64,000 nt of DNA from Sphingomonas sp. JC676. GTDB taxonomy: Bacteria > Pseudomonadota > Alphaproteobacteria > Sphingomonadales > Sphingomonadaceae. Positions 28,493-36,727 of the stretch are shown piece after piece. Within the stretch, counting starts at the first letter, position 1. Each line of letters begins with the position of its first letter. Under the pieces are notes generated by a model. That model ran no database searches and was not told where the DNA came from. It worked only from the letters and a program-made list of their open reading frames with translations. The position numbers and the translations under genes are program-made. The stretch is from NCBI RefSeq assembly GCF_014489075.1, contig NZ_JACTGR010000002.1, forward strand, positions 310,001-374,000, given 5' to 3'.

Positions 28493-29071
28493 ATGTTCCG
28501 CGCCTTGTACGACTGGGTCCTGCGCATGGCGCACCATCGCCACGCGCTGCGCGCTTTGGCCGCGGTTTCGTTCGCCGAGAGCAGCTTCTTCCCGATTCCG
28601 CCCGATGCGATGGTCGTGCCCATGGTCATCGCGCGACGCGACCAGGCGTACCTCATCGCCACGGTCTGCACGGTCGCCTCGGTCCTCGGCGCGATGCTGG
28701 GCTATGCGATCGGCTATTTCCTGCTCGAGAGCGTCGGCCAGTGGCTGATCCAGCTCTACCACATGCAGGACAAGATCGGGCAGTTCCAGACGATGTACGG
28801 CGAGTACGGCGCCGCAATCATCCTGCTGAAGGGGCTGACCCCGATCCCGTTCAAGCTGGTCACGATCGCCAGCGGCGTCGCGCACTTCAACTTCCCGCTC
28901 TTCGTCATCCTGTGCACGATCACCCGCGGCGCGCGCTTCTTCATCATCGCCGCGCTGCTCAAGCGCTTCGGCGAGCCCGTCCAGGCCTTTATCGAGAAGC
29001 GCCTCAACCTGTTCGCCTGGCTGTTCCTGGCGCTGATCGTCGGCGGTTTCCTTGCGGTGGCGTATCTCTGA
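28493..29071 (+). CDS. YqaA/DedA family membrane protein
   Basis: A 192-residue inner-membrane protein of the DedA/SNARE-associated type, YqaA branch. Landmarks are FAESSFFPIPPDAMVVPMVIA near residues 27-47, a hydrophobic stretch VCTVASVLGAMLGYAIGYFL, the re-entrant LKGLTPIPFKLVTIASGVA, and a C-terminal hydrophobic helix (FAWLFLALIVGGFLAVAYL). DedA-family proteins are linked to phospholipid flipping and envelope integrity; the substrate here is unknown. It sits 9 bases before the secE promoter and is the last gene before the translation/transcription cluster. Confidence 0.88.
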   Translation: MFRALYDWVLRMAHHRHALRALAAVSFAESSFFPIPPDAMVVPMVIARRDQAYLIATVCTVASVLGAMLGYAIGYFLLESVGQWLIQLYHMQDKIGQFQTMYGEYGAAIILLKGLTPIPFKLVTIASGVAHFNFPLFVILCTITRGARFFIIAALLKRFGEPVQAFIEKRLNLFAWLFLALIVGGFLAVAYL

Positions 29072-29079
29072 TCGGCGGC

Positions 29080-29107
29080 TTGCCTTTCGCCTGGCACGAC
29101 GCTAGAT
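29080..29107 (+). promoter_or_regulatory. Putative secE-nusG promoter
   Basis: TTGCCT (29080-29085), 16 bases, CTAGAT (29102-29107). This follows the alphaproteobacterial housekeeping pattern and the same architecture appears before rplK, rplJ and rpoB in this window. It lies about 105 bases upstream of secE. Confidence 0.6.
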
Positions 29108-29210
29108 ACGGTGCCCAATCCGACAGCGTGGTAGGGAAGCGCCGGTTCCTCTGAGAGGACCGGGCAGCGGACCCATGCCCCGAAGTCGCTATTTGTTTAT
29201 TGAGCGAAGG

Positions 29211-29417
29211 ATGGCCCAGGTGGCACGAACCAGTCCGATCGAATTCATGCGTCAGGTGCGCCAGGAGACGTCGAAGATCGTGTGGCCCTCGCGCCGCGAG
29301 ACGATCATGACCGGCGTCATGGTGATGATCATGACGACCCTGCTCGGCATCTTCTTCGTCGCGATCGACACGGGCTTCGACTTCATCGTCAACACCCTCC
29401 TCCGTCTCGCCGCGTAA
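29211..29417 (+). CDS. secE: Preprotein translocase subunit SecE
   Basis: A 68-residue single-spanning SecE of the short alphaproteobacterial form: SPIEFMRQVRQETSKIVWPSRRET is the conserved amphipathic region, followed by one membrane helix (about 32-60). SecE clamps SecY in the translocon. A start 12 codons upstream is possible, but the ATG at 29211 after GAGCGAAGG gives the family length. nusG follows 11 bases later, the standard pair. Confidence 0.95.
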   Translation: MAQVARTSPIEFMRQVRQETSKIVWPSRRETIMTGVMVMIMTTLLGIFFVAIDTGFDFIVNTLLRLAA

Positions 29418-29428
29418 AAGGGACCATT

Positions 29429-29965
29429 ATGTCGCGCTGGTACATCATCCACGCCTATTCGGGCTTCGAGGGCAAGGTTCGCGATCAGATCATGTCCGAT
29501 GCCACGCGCATGGGCCTGGATCGCTTCGTCGAGTCGGTCGAAGTCCCCACCGAGACCGTGACGGAAGTCCGCCGCGGCAAGAAGATCCAGTCCGAGCGGA
29601 AGTTCTTCCCGGGCTATGTCCTCGCCAAGCTCGACATGAACGACGACGTCTATCATCTGGTGAAGAACACGCCGAAGGTGACCGGCTTCCTGGGATCGAT
29701 GGGCAAGCCCCAGGCGATCACCGAGGCCGAGGCCGCGCGCATCCTCAACACCAAGGAGGAAGCCGCCGCCGCGCCGAAGACCAAGGTCAGCGTCGATTAC
29801 GACATCGGCGACACGGTCAAGGTCACCTCGGGCAATTTCGCAACCTTCTCGGGCATCGTCGAGGAGCTCGATTTCGACAAGAGCCGCGTCAAGGTCTCAA
29901 TCTCGATCTTCGGCCGCGCCACGCCGCTGGAGCTGGGCTTCGAGGACGTCGAACGCGTGAAGTGA
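29429..29965 (+). CDS. nusG: Transcription termination/antitermination protein NusG
   Basis: A 178-residue NusG. The NGN domain (about 1-115) starts SRWYIIHAYSGFEGKVRDQI and includes KFFPGYVLAKL and VTGFLGS. The KOW domain (about 127-178) has YDIGDTVKVTSGNFATFSGIV and ends LGFEDVERV. It binds RNA polymerase and couples it to ribosomes or Rho. The ATG at 29429 is chosen over a longer frame inside secE. Unlike the usual order, rplK does not follow directly: a terminator and a 5-kb accessory block intervene. Confidence 0.97.
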   Translation: MSRWYIIHAYSGFEGKVRDQIMSDATRMGLDRFVESVEVPTETVTEVRRGKKIQSERKFFPGYVLAKLDMNDDVYHLVKNTPKVTGFLGSMGKPQAITEAEAARILNTKEEAAAAPKTKVSVDYDIGDTVKVTSGNFATFSGIVEELDFDKSRVKVSISIFGRATPLELGFEDVERVK

Positions 29966-29985
29966 TCTTCGCCGCATTGCGGAAT

Positions 29986-30017
29986 AAAAAAGGCCGGGGC
30001 GATGCTCCGGCCTTTTT
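29986..30017 (+). terminator. Rho-independent terminator after nusG
   Basis: A-run plus GGCCGGGGC, short loop, GCTCCGGCC and five T residues. Nearly the same hairpin occurs after the PEP-CTERM gene (30900) and after rplA (36380). With A-runs on the left arm it could work in both directions. Confidence 0.93.
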
Positions 30018-30166
30018 CGTTTTGGGTGAATTGCAGCCTAATCAACGACAAACGCCCCAAAGATGACATGGGCATTTGATTTCCGTGACTATAGATAGTC
30101 CCGAGAAAATCCTGTATAAATACTTTACAAGTACGAGGCCGATCTCCCTGCGAAAGGAATATTCGC

Positions 30167-30886
30167 ATGATAAGACCCGTCCTGGCGTTGATCCTGTCAT
30201 GCTTCGCAGCAAGCGCGTCCGCCCAGGATGCCCGCGCAATCCATCCGCCCGTGCAGTTCGGCAGCGGCGATTCCCGGATCGTCAACTTCAACGCGATGAC
30301 GACGGGCGCGAAGGTCGACAATTATTACGCCGGCGGGGCGAACAGCCTGGGCGAGATCGGCCCGGACTATCAATATGTGTTCCTCGACGACGATTGGGTG
30401 ACCTTCCAGTCGCCAAGCCAGCCGCAACAGGGCAACATGGCCTATTCGCTCAGCGGCATGGGTAGCGTGAACTTCCTGGCGGGGCTGACCACCGGGCTGA
30501 ACTTCGACTATGCCAGCGACGCCAACACGACCGTGTCGATCTATGCGGACTTCGACGGCACCGGAACCCTGCTCGCCTCCTACCTGCTCATGGCCAACAA
30601 CCCGTCCGCGGCAAGCAGCCGGTTCGCAGCGGCCGGCCAGTTCGCGACGAGCGACCAGTTCGGTTTCGTCGCGCTCGCCTTTGCCGGCACCGCCCGCTCG
30701 CTGGTGATTGCGAGCGCGCCGGGCGCTTTCACCTGGGACAATGTCACCTTCGGCAGCCTGCAACCGGGCGGCGTGCCCGAGCCGGAAGGCTGGGCGCTGC
30801 TGATCCTCGGCTTCGGCGCCGCGGGCGCCGTGATGCGGTGCCGCGCGGTCAGCGCTCCTGGCGCGCTGACCGCGCGGCACCGCTGA
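30167..30886 (+). CDS. PEPxxWA-CTERM sorting domain protein
   Basis: A 239-residue exported protein. Signal peptide about 1-19 (AASASAQD); the mature part is a beta-rich domain without a recognised family. The C-terminus has the sorting signal: VPEPEGWALLILGFGAAGA, a hydrophobic helix, then a short basic tail. In this class of proteins the PEP motif is recognised by an exosortase/EpsH-type system that places proteins at the cell surface or in the extracellular matrix. No exosortase is in the window. The last 45 bases encode a perfect 15-base inverted repeat (30841-30877). Confidence 0.85.
   Translation: MIRPVLALILSCFAASASAQDARAIHPPVQFGSGDSRIVNFNAMTTGAKVDNYYAGGANSLGEIGPDYQYVFLDDDWVTFQSPSQPQQGNMAYSLSGMGSVNFLAGLTTGLNFDYASDANTTVSIYADFDGTGTLLASYLLMANNPSAASSRFAAAGQFATSDQFGFVALAFAGTARSLVIASAPGAFTWDNVTFGSLQPGGVPEPEGWALLILGFGAAGAVMRCRAVSAPGALTARHR
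30841..30877. repeat. 15-base perfect inverted repeat in the 3' end of the PEP-CTERM gene
   Basis: CCGCGCGGTCAGCGC (30841-30855) and its exact complement (30863-30877) flank a 7-base loop. It encodes part of the basic tail of the protein and lies 23 bases before the terminator hairpin. Confidence 0.9.
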
Positions 30887-30899
30887 GGGCCATACGAAC

Positions 30900-30927
30900 G
30901 GGCCGGGGCGCAAGCTCCGGCCCTTTT
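30900..30927 (+). terminator. Rho-independent terminator after PEP-CTERM gene
   Basis: GGGCCGGGGC/GCTCCGGCCC stem (one G-T pair), short loop, four T residues. It is a near-copy of the terminators after nusG and rplA. Confidence 0.9.
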
Positions 30928-31031
30928 CGTTACGCACCCGGCTTGCGCAGCGCACCGCCCTGCCCCATCCCATGCATTCCGGCGCGTGCGCGGGAAGGCC
31001 CGCGCGGCGCCATGCAGGGGCGGAGGACAAT

Positions 31032-31367
31032 ATGGGCCAGAAGCTTTGGTATCGGCTGGGCGGGCTGCTCACGATTGCGGGGGGACTTGCGTTCGGATGG
31101 TGGGGCATCTGGCTGCCGCTCGAGGCCGCCCGCGCCCATGCGCCCGAGGTGCGCTACCAGATCCCGATCTTCGTCCTGGTGCCGGCGATGCTCGTCTTCG
31201 GGCTCTATTTCCTCATCGGCGGCGGCGCCTGGCCCTATCGCAATGTCGAGAAGCAGACGCCGACGGCGATGGGCTGGGCGCTGATGATCGTGGTCGCGAT
31301 CTGCAGCGGGGCTTCGTTCTGGTGGCTGACGACGACGTTCGATGCGCTGGGGTATCGGAACGGGTGA
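31032..31367 (+). CDS. Small three-helix membrane protein, unknown function
   Basis: A 111-residue protein starting MGQKLWYRLGGLLTIAGG. Three hydrophobic helices are visible, about 10-28, 44-63 and 82-101, with the family unknown to me. The ATG at 31032 follows GGAGG with 5-base spacing; an upstream in-frame ATG would add 20 residues without hydrophobic or conserved character. It stands alone between the PEP-CTERM terminator and the Nudix region. Confidence 0.75.
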   Translation: MGQKLWYRLGGLLTIAGGLAFGWWGIWLPLEAARAHAPEVRYQIPIFVLVPAMLVFGLYFLIGGGAWPYRNVEKQTPTAMGWALMIVVAICSGASFWWLTTTFDALGYRNG

Positions 31368-31591
31368 GGTGGATAGGAAGGCTCTCAAACGACCGGACTG
31401 CATTCATTTGCCGCCATCAGAATGAAGCCACTTACCAAAACGCCGTTATTCGACCGCATCCCAATGCGGTGCAGCGAGGCCCAGGTTGGCGGGTCCCTGT
31501 TCAAATCAGTTGCACATTGTCATAAAACTGTCATGTCCAGCGATAGACCCGCCGTCATTCGCTATCTCAAGACGCTGAAGGCCGCGACGAT

Positions 31592-31888
31592 ATGGATCCA
31601 AGCGCTCCGGCCACGCTGTATCGGTCTCGCGCCCTGTGCCCGGACGAACGCGCGTCCAGGGAAATGGAGGAAATCGCTGCCGGTTCGCTCGCAGTCATGG
31701 TCCGGCTGGCGCTTGCGGACCCGGACGCCGAATTCTGGCCGTATCGCATTGATGTCGGCGGACACATTGTCGACGGCGATGCGATTGTCGCGCTCGATCA
31801 GCAACTTCGCCGCCCGACCGGCACTCCGCGCCGGGATAACCTACTACCCGCACGCAGGCGGGTTGGCGACGCTGACATAAAATCGTAA
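31592..31888 (+). CDS. Possible small hypothetical protein
   Basis: A 98-residue frame starting MDPSAPATLYRSRAL. Its acidic, mixed composition (SREMEEIAAGSLAVMVRLALAD, EFWPYRIDVGGHIVDGD) looks more like a real protein than its competitors on either strand. No family is recognised and no good Shine-Dalgarno is seen. It ends within 40 bases of the Nudix coding sequence. The 224 bases before it (31368-31591) hold nothing I can assign. Confidence 0.35.
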   Translation: MDPSAPATLYRSRALCPDERASREMEEIAAGSLAVMVRLALADPDAEFWPYRIDVGGHIVDGDAIVALDQQLRRPTGTPRRDNLLPARRRVGDADIKS

Positions 31889-31982
31889 CAGGCGGCTCCG
31901 CCTACCTCCGTCCTGGACCAGACAGATTCGCCAGATCGCCGCTTTACCGTACCGGACCGACGGAAGTGCGATCGAGGCCCCG

Positions 31983-33044
31983 GTGCGAGTCCTGCTGGTC
32001 ACCTCGCGGGAGAATAAGCGCTGGGTGATCCCTAAGGGCAATCCGACGCCCGGAGTGATGCCGCATGCCGCCGCCGCGATGGAGGCGGAGGAGGAAGCGG
32101 GGGTGCGCGGGCTCGTCTGCCCGATGCCTCTCGGCTCGTTTCGGTATCGCAAGAAGCGTCGCAACGGCGCCTCGCTGATGATCGACGTGGACGTGTTCCC
32201 GCTGGCGGTGAGCCACGAGCTCCCTGCCTGGAAGGAACAGGCGCAGCGCGAGCGGCGGTGGTTCAACCTCGCCGACGCCGCAACGGCGGTCGACGAGCCC
32301 GATCTCAGCGATCTCATCCGTTCGTTCGGACCCTCCGAATTCAAGGCAGCAACGCAGCGTTCCGGCATTCTCAATGCCGTGGCGCAAAAGTCGAAGGTCA
32401 GTCATATGTTCGCGTGGTTTCAACGGCTGCTGCCGAAAACCGGCAATTTCTTCGGAATGTTCGAGGCGCATGCCGTCACGGTGGTCGCCGCGGCCGACGC
32501 GATGTCGCGGCTGCTGCAAGATGGCAACGCGGACCATATCCGTGAAGTGATCGAGCGCGAGCACGATGCTGACGAGATCATTCGCGAAGTGCTGCGCACG
32601 GTGCGGGAAACCTTCCTCACACCGTTCGATCGCGGCGCCATCACCAGCCTGATCGGCTCGATGGACGACGCGATCGACGAGATGCAGGCGGCCGTCCAGG
32701 CGATCGACCTGTACGAAGTCACGACGTTCGAGCCGGAAATGAAGGACATGGCCGCCATCATCGTCGATGCCGCGCGGCTCACCGCGGAGGCGATGCCGCT
32801 CCTCCGCAACGTCGCACAAAACGGAGCCCGCCTGCACGAACTGACCGAAAGGCTGGTGCGCATGGAGAGCCATGCCGACGACATCCATACCGCGGGTGTG
32901 AAGCGCGCATTCAAGGAACACGGCGCCAGCGACACGCTGGACTTCATCGTCGCGCGGGAGATCTACAAGCATCTCGAACGCATCGTCGACGCGTTCGAGG
33001 ATGTCGCGAACGAGATCGACGGCATCGTCATCGATCACGCCTGA
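31983..33044 (+). CDS. Nudix hydrolase fused in frame to DUF47/PhoU-like protein
   Basis: One open frame encodes a Nudix domain (about 1-120: RWVIPKGNPTPG, then AMEAEEEAGVRG matching the Nudix helix) and a DUF47 PhoU-like helical domain (about 142-353). The latter begins MFAWFQRLLPKTGNFFGMFEAHA, the usual start of a separate DUF47 protein. The internal ATG at 32406 has GAAGG 7 bases upstream, so DUF47 may also be made alone. DUF47 proteins pair with PiT phosphate transporters, as here (PiT starts 4 bases after the stop). The annotated GTG is only the first standard start. Conserved-looking Nudix codons (RQIAALPYRTDGSAIEAP) continue upstream to about 31926 without any ATG, GTG, TTG or CTG; ATT at 31926 is the likeliest real or ancestral start. 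Confidence 0.8.
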   Translation: MRVLLVTSRENKRWVIPKGNPTPGVMPHAAAAMEAEEEAGVRGLVCPMPLGSFRYRKKRRNGASLMIDVDVFPLAVSHELPAWKEQAQRERRWFNLADAATAVDEPDLSDLIRSFGPSEFKAATQRSGILNAVAQKSKVSHMFAWFQRLLPKTGNFFGMFEAHAVTVVAAADAMSRLLQDGNADHIREVIEREHDADEIIREVLRTVRETFLTPFDRGAITSLIGSMDDAIDEMQAAVQAIDLYEVTTFEPEMKDMAAIIVDAARLTAEAMPLLRNVAQNGARLHELTERLVRMESHADDIHTAGVKRAFKEHGASDTLDFIVAREIYKHLERIVDAFEDVANEIDGIVIDHA

Positions 33045-33047
33045 GCC

Positions 33048-34064
33048 GTGGTGCACGAACTCGCTCTTCCCCTGCTCATAGGCCTGATCGCCGTCGCACT
33101 GGCGTTCGACTTCCTGAACGGCCTGCATGACGCGGCAAACTCCATCGCCACCGTGGTCGCAACGCGACTGCTGAAGCCGGTGCACGCAGTCGCCTTTGCT
33201 GCGTTGTGCAACTTCGCCGCCTATTTCCTGACGATCGCCTTTCCCAGCCTGCACAAGGTGGCGGAGACGATCGGCCAGGGGCTGATCGAGAAGGATCTGA
33301 TCACGCCCGCCGTCGTGTTCGGCGCGCTGGTCGGCGCGATGTTCTGGAATGTCGTGACCTGGCTCAAGGGCATTCCCTCGTCGAGCAGCCATGCACTGGT
33401 GGGTGGGCTGATCGGTTCGGGCGTCGCGCATGCCGGGCTCACGGGCGTGCAATGGACGGGGCTCAACAAGACGCTGATGGCCATCGTCCTTTCGCCAACG
33501 CTCGGCATGATCCTGGCGATGCTGATCATGCTGGCGTCGAGCTGGATGTTCCGCCGCGCCACTGCGAGCGGCGCCGAGAAGACTTTCCGCGCTCTGCACC
33601 TCGTTTCGTCGGGCGCCTATTCGCTCAGCCACGGTCTCAACGACGCGCAGAAGACGATGGGGATCATCACCGTGCTGCTCTATTCGACCGGCTATCTCCA
33701 TGGGAAGTTCGAGGTCCCGCACTGGGTGGCGATCAGCTGCTATATCGCGATCGCGCTAGGCACGCTTACCGGCGGCTGGAAGATCATCGAGACGATGGGC
33801 TCTCGGATCACCAAGCTCTCGCAGCACCAGGGCTTCAGCGCGTCGCTCGGTGGATCGATCATCCTCTTCACGGCATCCTGGCTCGGCATTCCCGTCTCGA
33901 CCACGCACACGATCACCGGCGCGGTGGTCGGTGCGGGCACGGCACGGCGCGCATCGGCGGTGCGCTGGGGCGTGGCCGGCAATGTCGTGACCGCCTGGAT
34001 CATCACCATCCCCGCTTCGGCGGCGGTCGGCGCGCTCTTCTATGCAGTGACAACGTTATTCTGA
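33048..34064 (+). CDS. PiT family inorganic phosphate transporter
   Basis: A 338-residue membrane permease. It has both PiT signature repeats: FLNGLHDAANSIATVVATR near the N-terminus with GIPSSSSHALVGGLIG, and SHGLNDAQKTMGIIT with GIPVSTTHTITGAVVGAG. PiT proteins take up phosphate (as neutral metal-phosphate) with protons. Roughly ten membrane helices are visible. The GTG start lies 4 bases after the DUF47 stop, so the two are coupled; DUF47 proteins are thought to regulate PiT transporters. Confidence 0.93.
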   Translation: MVHELALPLLIGLIAVALAFDFLNGLHDAANSIATVVATRLLKPVHAVAFAALCNFAAYFLTIAFPSLHKVAETIGQGLIEKDLITPAVVFGALVGAMFWNVVTWLKGIPSSSSHALVGGLIGSGVAHAGLTGVQWTGLNKTLMAIVLSPTLGMILAMLIMLASSWMFRRATASGAEKTFRALHLVSSGAYSLSHGLNDAQKTMGIITVLLYSTGYLHGKFEVPHWVAISCYIAIALGTLTGGWKIIETMGSRITKLSQHQGFSASLGGSIILFTASWLGIPVSTTHTITGAVVGAGTARRASAVRWGVAGNVVTAWIITIPASAAVGALFYAVTTLF

Positions 34065-34122
34065 CTGAAGGCAAAGTAACCGTCCGCTCGACATTCCGCT
34101 AGCGGCTAACCAACCAACGCCC

Positions 34123-35034
34123 TCACCCCTCCCAATCCTTCAACCGCCATCCCCCAAACAGCGCCCGCCCATCCCCCAACGGCGCCTTCCCCGCCTCGGC
34201 GTCGCTCCAGCCGGTGACCTGGTCGAGCGCCGGTAGCTCGGGCGCGGGCGGTTCGTGGGGGCTTCGTCTCGGCCCTTCACGCAGGGCGGCGCGGCGCACC
34301 TCATAGCCTTCGCGATCCCAGGCCTTTTCCGCCTTCCATTTGCGCGCGGCGCGCGCCGACCAGGCGTCGCTGCTCTCGCCGCGCTTCTTCCTGCGGTCCG
34401 GGCGCTCGCCCCATAGGACCGCCTCCTTCTGGTGGAGGTAGAGCAATTGGAGCGCCTGGGCCGGGCTCATCGCGGGGATCGGCGGGGGATCGTTGTGGCG
34501 CCAGGCATCGTCGCGGTGGCTGTCGGGCGCGAAGCTCTCGAGCAGCGCCATCTCCAGCCGCTCATAGCCCATCTGGAGCGCGAGGCGCATCTCGCGGGCG
34601 AAAGCGGGGCTCGCCTCACGCCGTTGATAGAAGACCGAATGCGAGAAGCCGGCCGCGGCGGCCGAAAGGCGGATGTTGGCAGTGGCGCTGAGCGCGGCGA
34701 GGAACGCCTGCTCTCCCGCGCGGGTCAGGCGGCGCGGTGTGGCGTGGCGGAGCTGGAGGCGGCCATTGCCGAGGCGGGTGATCAGGGGCTCGTCTTCCCT
34801 GTGCGGCGCAATGCGGGAAGGGTCTTTCAGGCTCGCCTGCAGGTTCGCATGGGCCAAGGCGAGCGCCGCATCCCATTCGGCAGCGAAAGCGGGGTGCCTG
34901 GCGCGGCGCCTGAAGAGGGTGGTGCGGTGCATGCCCAGTTCGCGCGCGGCGAGATGGGTATTGCCGGTGCGGCGGAGCGCCTTCAGAAAGGCCTGGTTCT
35001 CCAGCGCCTGGCGACGATTGAACGGGCGCGGCAT
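34123..35034 (-). CDS. Protein with two tandem HTH-like repeats, unknown
   Basis: A 303-residue basic protein with no signal or membrane segment. Two copies of an HTH-like unit are visible: [42 protein letters not shown] (about 16-63) and [41 protein letters not shown] (about 110-157). This is the layout of phage terminase small-subunit or resolvase-like DNA-binding modules. The C-terminal half is charged and ends in a tryptophan-containing tail ([12 protein letters not shown]). It is convergent with the PiT gene (58-base gap) and divergent from rplK. A DNA-binding role is inferred only from the repeats. Confidence 0.7.
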   Translation of the reverse strand: MPRPFNRRQALENQAFLKALRRTGNTHLAARELGMHRTTLFRRRARHPAFAAEWDAALALAHANLQASLKDPSRIAPHREDEPLITRLGNGRLQLRHATPRRLTRAGEQAFLAALSATANIRLSAAAAGFSHSVFYQRREASPAFAREMRLALQMGYERLEMALLESFAPDSHRDDAWRHNDPPPIPAMSPAQALQLLYLHQKEAVLWGERPDRRKKRGESSDAWSARAARKWKAEKAWDREGYEVRRAALREGPRRSPHEPPAPELPALDQVTGWSDAEAGKAPLGDGRALFGGWRLKDWEG

Positions 35035-35074
35035 GGGCCACGGGTCTCAAGCCAAATCCTACATTGCAAGGGGT

Positions 35075-35102
35075 TTGCCTTTGGCGGCGTTTTGGGCTAG
35101 TG
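35075..35102 (+). promoter_or_regulatory. Putative rplK-rplA promoter
   Basis: TTGCCT (35075-35080), 16 bases, CTAGTG (35097-35102). The first eight bases (TTGCCTTT) and the GCTAG core are the same as in the secE promoter. It lies 120 bases upstream of rplK. Confidence 0.5.
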
Positions 35103-35222
35103 GCGCGCGCTTCCAACGTCACAGCGATGGAAATTGCGGGAGGCCGTGTTCGCACGGCCGCTTGGACCGCTAAACTTGAACGGGGCACGGCGCCAGCCGC
35201 GCTCCACTACAGAGTGAGACAA

Positions 35223-35654
35223 ATGGCAAAGAAGATTACCGGCTATATCAAGCTGCAGGTGCCCGCGGGCGCCGCAAACCCCTCGCCGCCGATCGGCCCT
35301 GCGCTGGGTCAGCGCGGCGTGAACATCATGGAATTCTGCAAGGCGTTCAACGCCTCGACCGGCGACCAGGAGAAGGGCACGCCCCTCCCCACCGTGATCA
35401 CCGTCTATGCGGACCGCTCGTTCTCGTTCGAGACCAAGACGCCGCCGGCGACCTACCTCATCAAGAAGGCGATCAACCTGAAGTCGGGCTCGAAGGAGCC
35501 GGGCAAGGTTTCGGCCGGAACCATCAAGCGCTCGCAGCTCTCGCAGATTGCCGAAGCGAAGATGAAGGACCTGAACGCGAACGACATCGAGGCGGCCACA
35601 AAGATCATCGAGGGCTCCGCCCGCGCGATGGGCCTCCAGGTTGTGGAGGGCTAA
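35223..35654 (+). CDS. rplK: 50S ribosomal protein L11
   Basis: A 143-residue L11: [41 protein letters not shown] and a C-terminal rRNA-binding domain ([22 protein letters not shown]). It binds the GTPase centre of 23S rRNA. The ATG at 35223 gives the family length; upstream in-frame codons are not L11-like. rplA follows after 4 bases. Confidence 0.97.
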   Translation: MAKKITGYIKLQVPAGAANPSPPIGPALGQRGVNIMEFCKAFNASTGDQEKGTPLPTVITVYADRSFSFETKTPPATYLIKKAINLKSGSKEPGKVSAGTIKRSQLSQIAEAKMKDLNANDIEAATKIIEGSARAMGLQVVEG

Positions 35655-35658
35655 AGAC

Positions 35659-36351
35659 ATGGCAAAGCTGACCAAGAAGCAGAAGACCTGGACGATCGAC
35701 GCTGAGAAGCTGCACGGCGTCGACGAGGCAATCGCGCTGGTGCGCGCCAACGCCACCTCGAAGTTCGACGAGACCGTCGAGGTCGCGCTGAACCTGGGCG
35801 TCGATCCGCGTCACGCAGACCAGATGGTCCGCGGCGTGGTGACCTTGCCCAAGGGCACCGGCAAGACCGTCCGCGTCGGCGTGTTCGCCCGCGGCGCCAA
35901 GGCCGACGAAGCCACCGCGGCGGGTGCCGACGTGGTGGGTGCCGAGGATTTGATGGAAGCCATCCAGGGCGGCAAGATCGATTTCGACCGCTGCATCGCC
36001 ACGCCCGACATGATGGGCCTGGTGGGTCGCCTCGGCAAGATCCTGGGTCCCAAGGGCATGATGCCGAACCCGAAGCTGGGCACCGTGACGATGAACGTCG
36101 CCGAAGCGGTCAAGGCCGCCAAGGGCGGTCAGGTCGAGTATCGCGTCGAGAAGGCCGGCATCATCCATTCGGGCATCGGCAAGGTGTCGTTCCCGGCGGA
36201 AGACCTGCGCGCGAACTTCGACGCGCTGGTCGACGCGGTGGTCAAGGCCAAGCCGGCCGGCGCCAAGGGCAAGTATCTGAAGAAGGTCGCGCTCTCGTCG
36301 TCGATGGGCCCGGGCGTGAAGGTCGATACCGCGGAAGTCGCCGCGATCTGA
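35659..36351 (+). CDS. rplA: 50S ribosomal protein L1
   Basis: A 230-residue L1, full length. Starts [24 protein letters not shown]; contains [34 protein letters not shown], the [19 protein letters not shown] signature and the C-terminal [18 protein letters not shown]. It forms the L1 stalk and in many bacteria represses its own operon. The ATG 4 bases after rplK is chosen over a start inside rplK. Confidence 0.97.
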   Translation: MAKLTKKQKTWTIDAEKLHGVDEAIALVRANATSKFDETVEVALNLGVDPRHADQMVRGVVTLPKGTGKTVRVGVFARGAKADEATAAGADVVGAEDLMEAIQGGKIDFDRCIATPDMMGLVGRLGKILGPKGMMPNPKLGTVTMNVAEAVKAAKGGQVEYRVEKAGIIHSGIGKVSFPAEDLRANFDALVDAVVKAKPAGAKGKYLKKVALSSSMGPGVKVDTAEVAAI

Positions 36352-36379
36352 TCCTTCAGGATCCAAGCAAGACACGGAA

Positions 36380-36407
36380 GGGCCGGGGCGAAAGCTCCGG
36401 CCTTTTT
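36380..36407 (+). terminator. Rho-independent terminator after rplA
   Basis: GGGCCGGGGC, GAAA loop, GCTCCGGCC and five T residues, 28 bases after the rplA stop. It cuts rplKA off from rplJL, which lie 5.7 kb further on. Confidence 0.93.
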
Positions 36408-36487
36408 GTTGCACCTTTACGCAATTCTCACGCGCGCCGCTCCATTCCCTCTCGAACCTTAACGTGGGCACGCGCCATATTGGCGGC

Positions 36488-36727
36488 ATGCCCATCCTCC
36501 TCCTGTTCCTGATCGGCGGATCGATCGGCGCGCTGGCCGGCGTCGCGGCGCGGATGCGGACGCATCGGGCGCGGTTCAACAGCGTGTTCGCGGGCATTCT
36601 CGGCGCGCTGCTGGGCGGGTTGGTGTTGCCGAGGATAAGCGAAGGCCATCCGCTCCTGCTTGGGGTGATGACGGCGGCGGTGCTGGTCGTTGCCCTGATC
36701 GGGGTTCGGCGCAGGCTCGCGGGCTAG
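36488..36727 (+). CDS. Small membrane protein, GlsB/YeaQ-like
   Basis: A 79-residue hydrophobic protein starting MPILLLFLIGGSIGALAGVAARM, with glycine-rich helices at about 2-20, 32-50 and 54-72. The G-rich repeated pattern (GALLGGLVLP) resembles transglycosylase-associated/GlsB-like small membrane proteins; the match is by character only. Its stop overlaps the convergent LytTR gene stop by 4 bases. Confidence 0.65.
   Translation: MPILLLFLIGGSIGALAGVAARMRTHRARFNSVFAGILGALLGGLVLPRISEGHPLLLGVMTAAVLVVALIGVRRRLAG

Noticed and set aside
29072..29210. Possible tRNA-Trp before secE, as in many bacteria
   Set aside because: No cloverleaf or T-loop sequence is present; only promoter-like elements are seen.
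31422..31880. 152-codon plus-strand frame before the Nudix gene
   Set aside because: In frame with Nudix but closed by a stop at 31878. Composition (Arg/Ser-rich) looks non-coding, and the overlapping frame at 31592 is the better candidate.
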